Part shown: positions 6,488 through 8,791 of the stretch, in pieces | How positions within the stretch are numbered: the first letter of the stretch is position 1 | Layout of the letters: each line of letters opens with the position of its first letter | Assembly (NCBI GenBank): GCA_937863945.1 | Contig: CALMIB010000033.1 | Span: 1 to 8,791 of the forward strand | Origin: an uncultured Longilinea sp. | Lineage (GTDB): Bacteria; Chloroflexota; Anaerolineae; Anaerolineales; Anaerolineaceae | DNA: 8,791 nucleotides | Direction of reading: 5' to 3' | The notes under the pieces: generated by a model | Told to the model about the DNA's origin: nothing | The model's input: only the letters and a program-made list of their open reading frames with translations | The model's database searches: none | Translations under genes and position numbers: made by a program

Positions 6488-8326
6488 TCACCAGCGTCCG
6501 GCCAGCGGGCGGTCGCCGGTTGCGCCCAGGGTGAACCCGTCGGGCTGCAACACCGGTTCGCCATCGCGGTTCCAGTAATACGGCTGCCAGGAACCGCCGG
6601 TGAAAAACGCCAGCGTGTCCAGCTCCAACCCGGCCCAGCGGCCGGCGACCGGCAAACTGTCCGGCGGCGCGTAAAAGTCCACCCCGCTCAGCGGCCCGGT
6701 CAGTTCATTTTCGAGATCCACCTCACCGCTGACCGGGCGATATACGCCAATGGTATCCCGCCCGTCGCCGTCCCAATCGCCCGCCAAAGGAATATCGCCA
6801 GGCGCTCCTGCCCGCAGCATTTGAGATAATTGGCCGCCCTCATCAAAAAAATACCACGCGGCGGCATCGAGGGCAAAAATCGCCGGACTGTCACGCCCAT
6901 CGCCGTCCCAGTCGCCCAGGAAAGGCCAGCCGCCCGGCACAGGCTCCGGCAGCGTCAGGCTCATTTCAGGCACGCCATCCAGGTTGGTATCAACCTGCAA
7001 GCTGCCATCGGAAGAGTCGTACAGAGCCAGGTCCGTCTGGCCGTCGCCATCCACATCGCCCGCCAGCGGCAGACCCTCACCGCTGCCAAATTGCACTTCC
7101 CGGATCGAGCCATCCGGCAGCGTCAGCCGCCAGACCCCTTCAGGCATCACTCCGCCGGGGCGATCCGGCTCAAGACCGTCACTGCTCCAGTGATAGACAC
7201 TCCAACGATACTCCAGGGGCAAGCGGCTCACCCAACGGGAACCCTGCTGGCATGGGCCGCTCGCCCGCAGCACCCAACAGGCCGGCTGAAGCGGGCGCAC
7301 GATCCACTGAGTGTAGCCGCCGGTAAAGACAATGTCAGCTTTTGGCATAAAATCGACCAACAACCGGTTGGCGCGCTCCTGCGCCGTTTCCAGGAAACCA
7401 AACCGCACCGAATAGACGGGCTTATTGACTACGGATGGTGATACCAACCAATACTCCATTGGATCGTCGCCGTCCTGGGAAGTCTGATATTGAAACAGAC
7501 CCATCTGGATATCGTCCCGGTTGTAGAAATACTTCAGGTGTAAGTCCAGTTCATTGGGATACTCTGATCCAGGCGCAAGGTTCATCAGCACAGTGCCATT
7601 CGCCGGAACGACTTCTGCAAGGTAAGCCACCATCTCCTGGTTGGCACGGTCCACGGTCAATTGCAGGCGGGCATTATTATACTGGTTCGGCAGCGTGGTC
7701 AGCCACAGATAACCGGATGCAGCCGCCAGCAATCCTGCAAGGACCTTCCAGCCTGGCTTTAACCCGGCCCATTGCCCGGCCAAACCGCCCAGAACCAGCC
7801 CGGCAAACACCGCCCCGCCCAGGGCAGCCATCAGCAGATAGTATTCGGCTTTGAACTCCCAGGGAATGAATACGACAATCCAGGCGAGGGTAAACACCAG
7901 CGCGTCCAGCGCCGCCATTGGCGCAGGGCTGGATTTGCGCAAGGCTAACAAGAGCCCCCATAATACGCTTACGGGCAGCAGGAAGAGAAAATCGCGCGTC
8001 AGCCAGGCACGCCAATCAATCACGGATTGAACCAGCGAGTCCAGGCTCAGGACCATGCGGCTGGCATAATTATCAGACTGCTGCACAGTCATGCTTGGCA
8101 GTGCAACAATCAGGAAGAATGCTTCGGCCACAACCAGCGCGGCGAAAACCGCCGAACGCAAGCGCAGGTTGACGTTGCCCTGCGGCCATCTTCGCAGCAG
8201 CCATCCCAACGCCAGCCAGGCCAACGCAACAAACGGCATGATGACATAAGTTTCTTTGGCAAAAGCAGCGGCAGTGAAAATCAGAACGGCACCACCAAAT
8301 ATCAAAACCCTGCCCCACTTCGTCAT
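6488..8326 (-). CDS. GT-C-like membrane protein, C-terminal part with FG-GAP-type repeats (downstream of in-frame TGA)
   Basis: A 612-codon frame in phase with the one ending at the TGA at 8344-8342. Hydrophobic helices lie near 5-24, 27-45, 58-78, 110-129, 140-155, 161-186 and 193-211. FAKETYV at 22-28 follows the first helix, and this Lys-Glu context recurs in GT-C-like proteins. From about 212 the protein is soluble and presumably external. A domain from 212 to 410 precedes repeats whose Asp-rich loops fall at 424-432, 472-479 and 517-524, with two degenerate units after them. I see no Shine-Dalgarno before the first ATG; the 15 bases between TGA and ATG encode NLPQQ in frame. This is better read as the rest of one interrupted 765-codon gene than as a gene with its own start, although reinitiation could make it as a separate polypeptide. 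It ends at TGA, 22 bases before the GT2 start. Confidence 0.75.
   Translation of the reverse strand: MTKWGRVLIFGGAVLIFTAAAFAKETYVIMPFVALAWLALGWLLRRWPQGNVNLRLRSAVFAALVVAEAFFLIVALPSMTVQQSDNYASRMVLSLDSLVQSVIDWRAWLTRDFLFLLPVSVLWGLLLALRKSSPAPMAALDALVFTLAWIVVFIPWEFKAEYYLLMAALGGAVFAGLVLGGLAGQWAGLKPGWKVLAGLLAAASGYLWLTTLPNQYNNARLQLTVDRANQEMVAYLAEVVPANGTVLMNLAPGSEYPNELDLHLKYFYNRDDIQMGLFQYQTSQDGDDPMEYWLVSPSVVNKPVYSVRFGFLETAQERANRLLVDFMPKADIVFTGGYTQWIVRPLQPACWVLRASGPCQQGSRWVSRLPLEYRWSVYHWSSDGLEPDRPGGVMPEGVWRLTLPDGSIREVQFGSGEGLPLAGDVDGDGQTDLALYDSSDGSLQVDTNLDGVPEMSLTLPEPVPGGWPFLGDWDGDGRDSPAIFALDAAAWYFFDEGGQLSQMLRAGAPGDIPLAGDWDGDGRDTIGVYRPVSGEVDLENELTGPLSGVDFYAPPDSLPVAGRWAGLELDTLAFFTGGSWQPYYWNRDGEPVLQPDGFTLGATGDRPLAGRW
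6491..7069 (-). repeat. Five FG-GAP/VCBS-like protein repeats, period 45-48 residues
   Basis: Within the C-terminal part of the membrane protein, five units open with P-(L/F/V)-(A/L)-G at residues 420, 468, 513, 559 and 607 of the downstream frame, so the spacing is 48, 45, 46 and 48 residues. Units 1-3 carry calcium-binding-type loops: DVDGDGQTD (7031-7057), DWDGDGRD (6890-6913) and DWDGDGRD (6755-6778). Unit 4 has RWAGLELD and the last stops at GRW, so the Asp ligands are lost toward the C-terminus. Such repeats usually build blades of an extracellular beta-propeller. Known repeats of this type often bind calcium and ligands outside the cell; the role here is unknown. Confidence 0.85.
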
Positions 8327-8339
8327 CTGCTGTGGCAGG
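8309..8339 (-). other. Hairpin just after the in-frame TGA
   Basis: Two bases after the TGA, minus-strand CCTGCCAC can pair with GTGG plus CAGG, leaving a GG bulge and a 13-base loop. Alternatively CCTGCC pairs perfectly with GGCAGG around a 19-base loop. It lies inside coding sequence, so it may be incidental. It does not match the usual distance of a bacterial SECIS element. Confidence 0.3.
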
Positions 8340-8341
8340 TT

Positions 8342-8785
8342 TCACATCACCAGCAAGCCAACCAGTGTCCGCAGGGCATGCAGCGGCTCGCTCTTGGAAA
8401 GCGTATAAAAGTTTTCCACCATAGGACCCGCGCTCAGCGTCAGTACCGCAGCCAGAAAAGCCTGCATCCGGCTGCCGCCCAGTCGGCGTACCAACAGCGC
8501 CAGCATGGCAATCACTGCCACCAACAAGAGCGCGTGAAACAGGTAAAACGCCAATGGATGTATGCCAATCAGACGGTATAGACCGCTGTAATATATCCAA
8601 TAAACCGGGCGAAAGCGGCCAGAATTTCCACCATCGGTAAACCCAAGGATGCCTTCGCCCATTTTCTGCGCGTTAAGGGCTGTCACGCCGTCATCCATTA
8701 AGCCAAATTGGGCTGAAAGGATGCGGGGCAGCATGGCCAGCAGCGCCAGCAGCACCGGCAGCCACAACCAGGCATGTTCAAACAT
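8342..8785 (-). CDS. GT-C-like membrane protein, N-terminal part (ends at in-frame TGA)
   Basis: A 147-codon frame beginning MFEHAWLWLPVLL at 8785 and ending at the TGA at 8344-8342. A first helix at about 5-20 is followed by an external loop with FGLMDDGVT, acidic residues at 31-32, in the position of the GT-C acidic motif. GRFRPVYWIYY is at 56-66, helices lie near 77-99 and 107-122, ENFYTLSKSEP is at 124-134, and the start of another helix is at 135-147. By itself it is a truncated membrane protein; GT-C-type proteins normally have eight or more helices, which are found directly downstream in the same frame. Only six bases of upstream sequence (CGAAGG) lie in the window, so the start could be further right and its ribosome site cannot be judged. 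It is likely the first visible gene of the operon. Confidence 0.7.
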   Translation of the reverse strand: MFEHAWLWLPVLLALLAMLPRILSAQFGLMDDGVTALNAQKMGEGILGFTDGGNSGRFRPVYWIYYSGLYRLIGIHPLAFYLFHALLLVAVIAMLALLVRRLGGSRMQAFLAAVLTLSAGPMVENFYTLSKSEPLHALRTLVGLLVM

Positions 8786-8791
8786 CCTTCG

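Larger units (their letters stand above)
6488..8785 (-). pseudogene. Whole GT-C / FG-GAP gene interrupted by one in-frame TGA
   Basis: The two pieces lie in the same reading frame, with a single TGA at 8344-8342 between codons reading LVGLLVM and NLPQQMTKWGRV. Without it the frame gives a continuous 765-codon protein: an N-terminal acidic loop, about a dozen helices, an external domain and five FG-GAP-like repeats. One substitution (for example CGA or TGG to TGA) explains the break. Codon use and hydrophobic pattern continue unchanged across it, so decay looks recent. TGA also ends five other frames here (counting the downstream piece of this gene), which argues against TGA recoding. A sequencing or assembly error, or a genuinely split two-polypeptide protein made by reinitiation 15 bases on, are alternatives. 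Confidence 0.7.

Noticed and set aside
6466..6564. Longer N-terminus for the GT2 gene
   Set aside because: The extra 33 residues are unlike GT2 proteins, overlap the repeat domain of the upstream gene, and GAGG is correctly spaced for the ATG at 6465.
8301..8339. Rho-independent terminator after the in-frame TGA
   Set aside because: The hairpin is followed only by GTTTTG without a real T-run and lies inside an open frame that continues for over 600 codons.
8309..8344. Selenocysteine insertion at the in-frame TGA
   Set aside because: The hairpin loop begins only about ten bases after the TGA, closer than usual for bacterial SECIS elements, and a GT-C-type membrane loop is not a known selenoprotein site.
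6488..8785. Alternative genetic code with TGA as Trp or Gly
   Set aside because: TGA cleanly ends the cytidylyltransferase, the dehydrogenase, the second membrane protein and the downstream piece of this gene at family-typical places, and Trp is encoded by TGG throughout.

Overview
The window is one stretch of co-directional genes, all on the minus strand and read from right to left. It looks like part of a surface-glycan (polysaccharide or glycoprotein glycan) biosynthesis locus. The DNA is GC-rich, gaps between genes are only 2 to 83 bases, and several genes have clear Shine-Dalgarno sequences. The standard code fits: TGA, TAA and TAG all end genes, and tryptophan is TGG. A GC-rich bacterium with large multi-pass GT-C-like proteins and GDWDGDG-type (FG-GAP/VCBS-like) repeats suggests Chloroflexota, perhaps Anaerolineae. 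That placement is an inference from style, not from a marker gene.

In order of transcription the layout is as follows. (1) 8785-6488: a GT-C-like membrane protein ending in a five-unit FG-GAP-like repeat domain, with its frame cut by a single in-frame TGA at 8342-8344. (2) 6465-5491: a family 2 glycosyltransferase. (3) 5468-4788: an acylneuraminate-type cytidylyltransferase that would make a CMP-activated sugar acid. (4) 4704-3736: a D-isomer-specific 2-hydroxyacid dehydrogenase. (5) 3733-2018: a second GT-C-like membrane protein, translationally coupled to gene 4. (6) 1998-1231: a short-chain dehydrogenase/reductase. (7) 1196-387: a DUF115/MptE-like protein whose motifs resemble those of GT42/Maf-type sialyl- and nonulosonyl-transferases, starting at TTG. 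(8) 365 to the left edge: the N-terminal part of another multi-pass membrane protein.

Read together, the cytidylyltransferase, the two oxidoreductases and the DUF115 protein suggest that a CMP-linked acidic sugar is made and transferred. The GT2 enzyme and the membrane proteins would build or export the glycan. No NeuB-like synthase, epimerase or aldolase is present here, so the acid's identity and source are open. The points most worth checking are the TGA-interrupted membrane protein, the possible DUF115 transferase partnered with the CMP-sugar synthetase, and the cytidylyltransferase / 2-hydroxyacid dehydrogenase / SDR trio. I see no RNA genes, CRISPR arrays, insertion sequences or clear rho-independent terminators. 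No gene-free stretch exceeds 100 bases.
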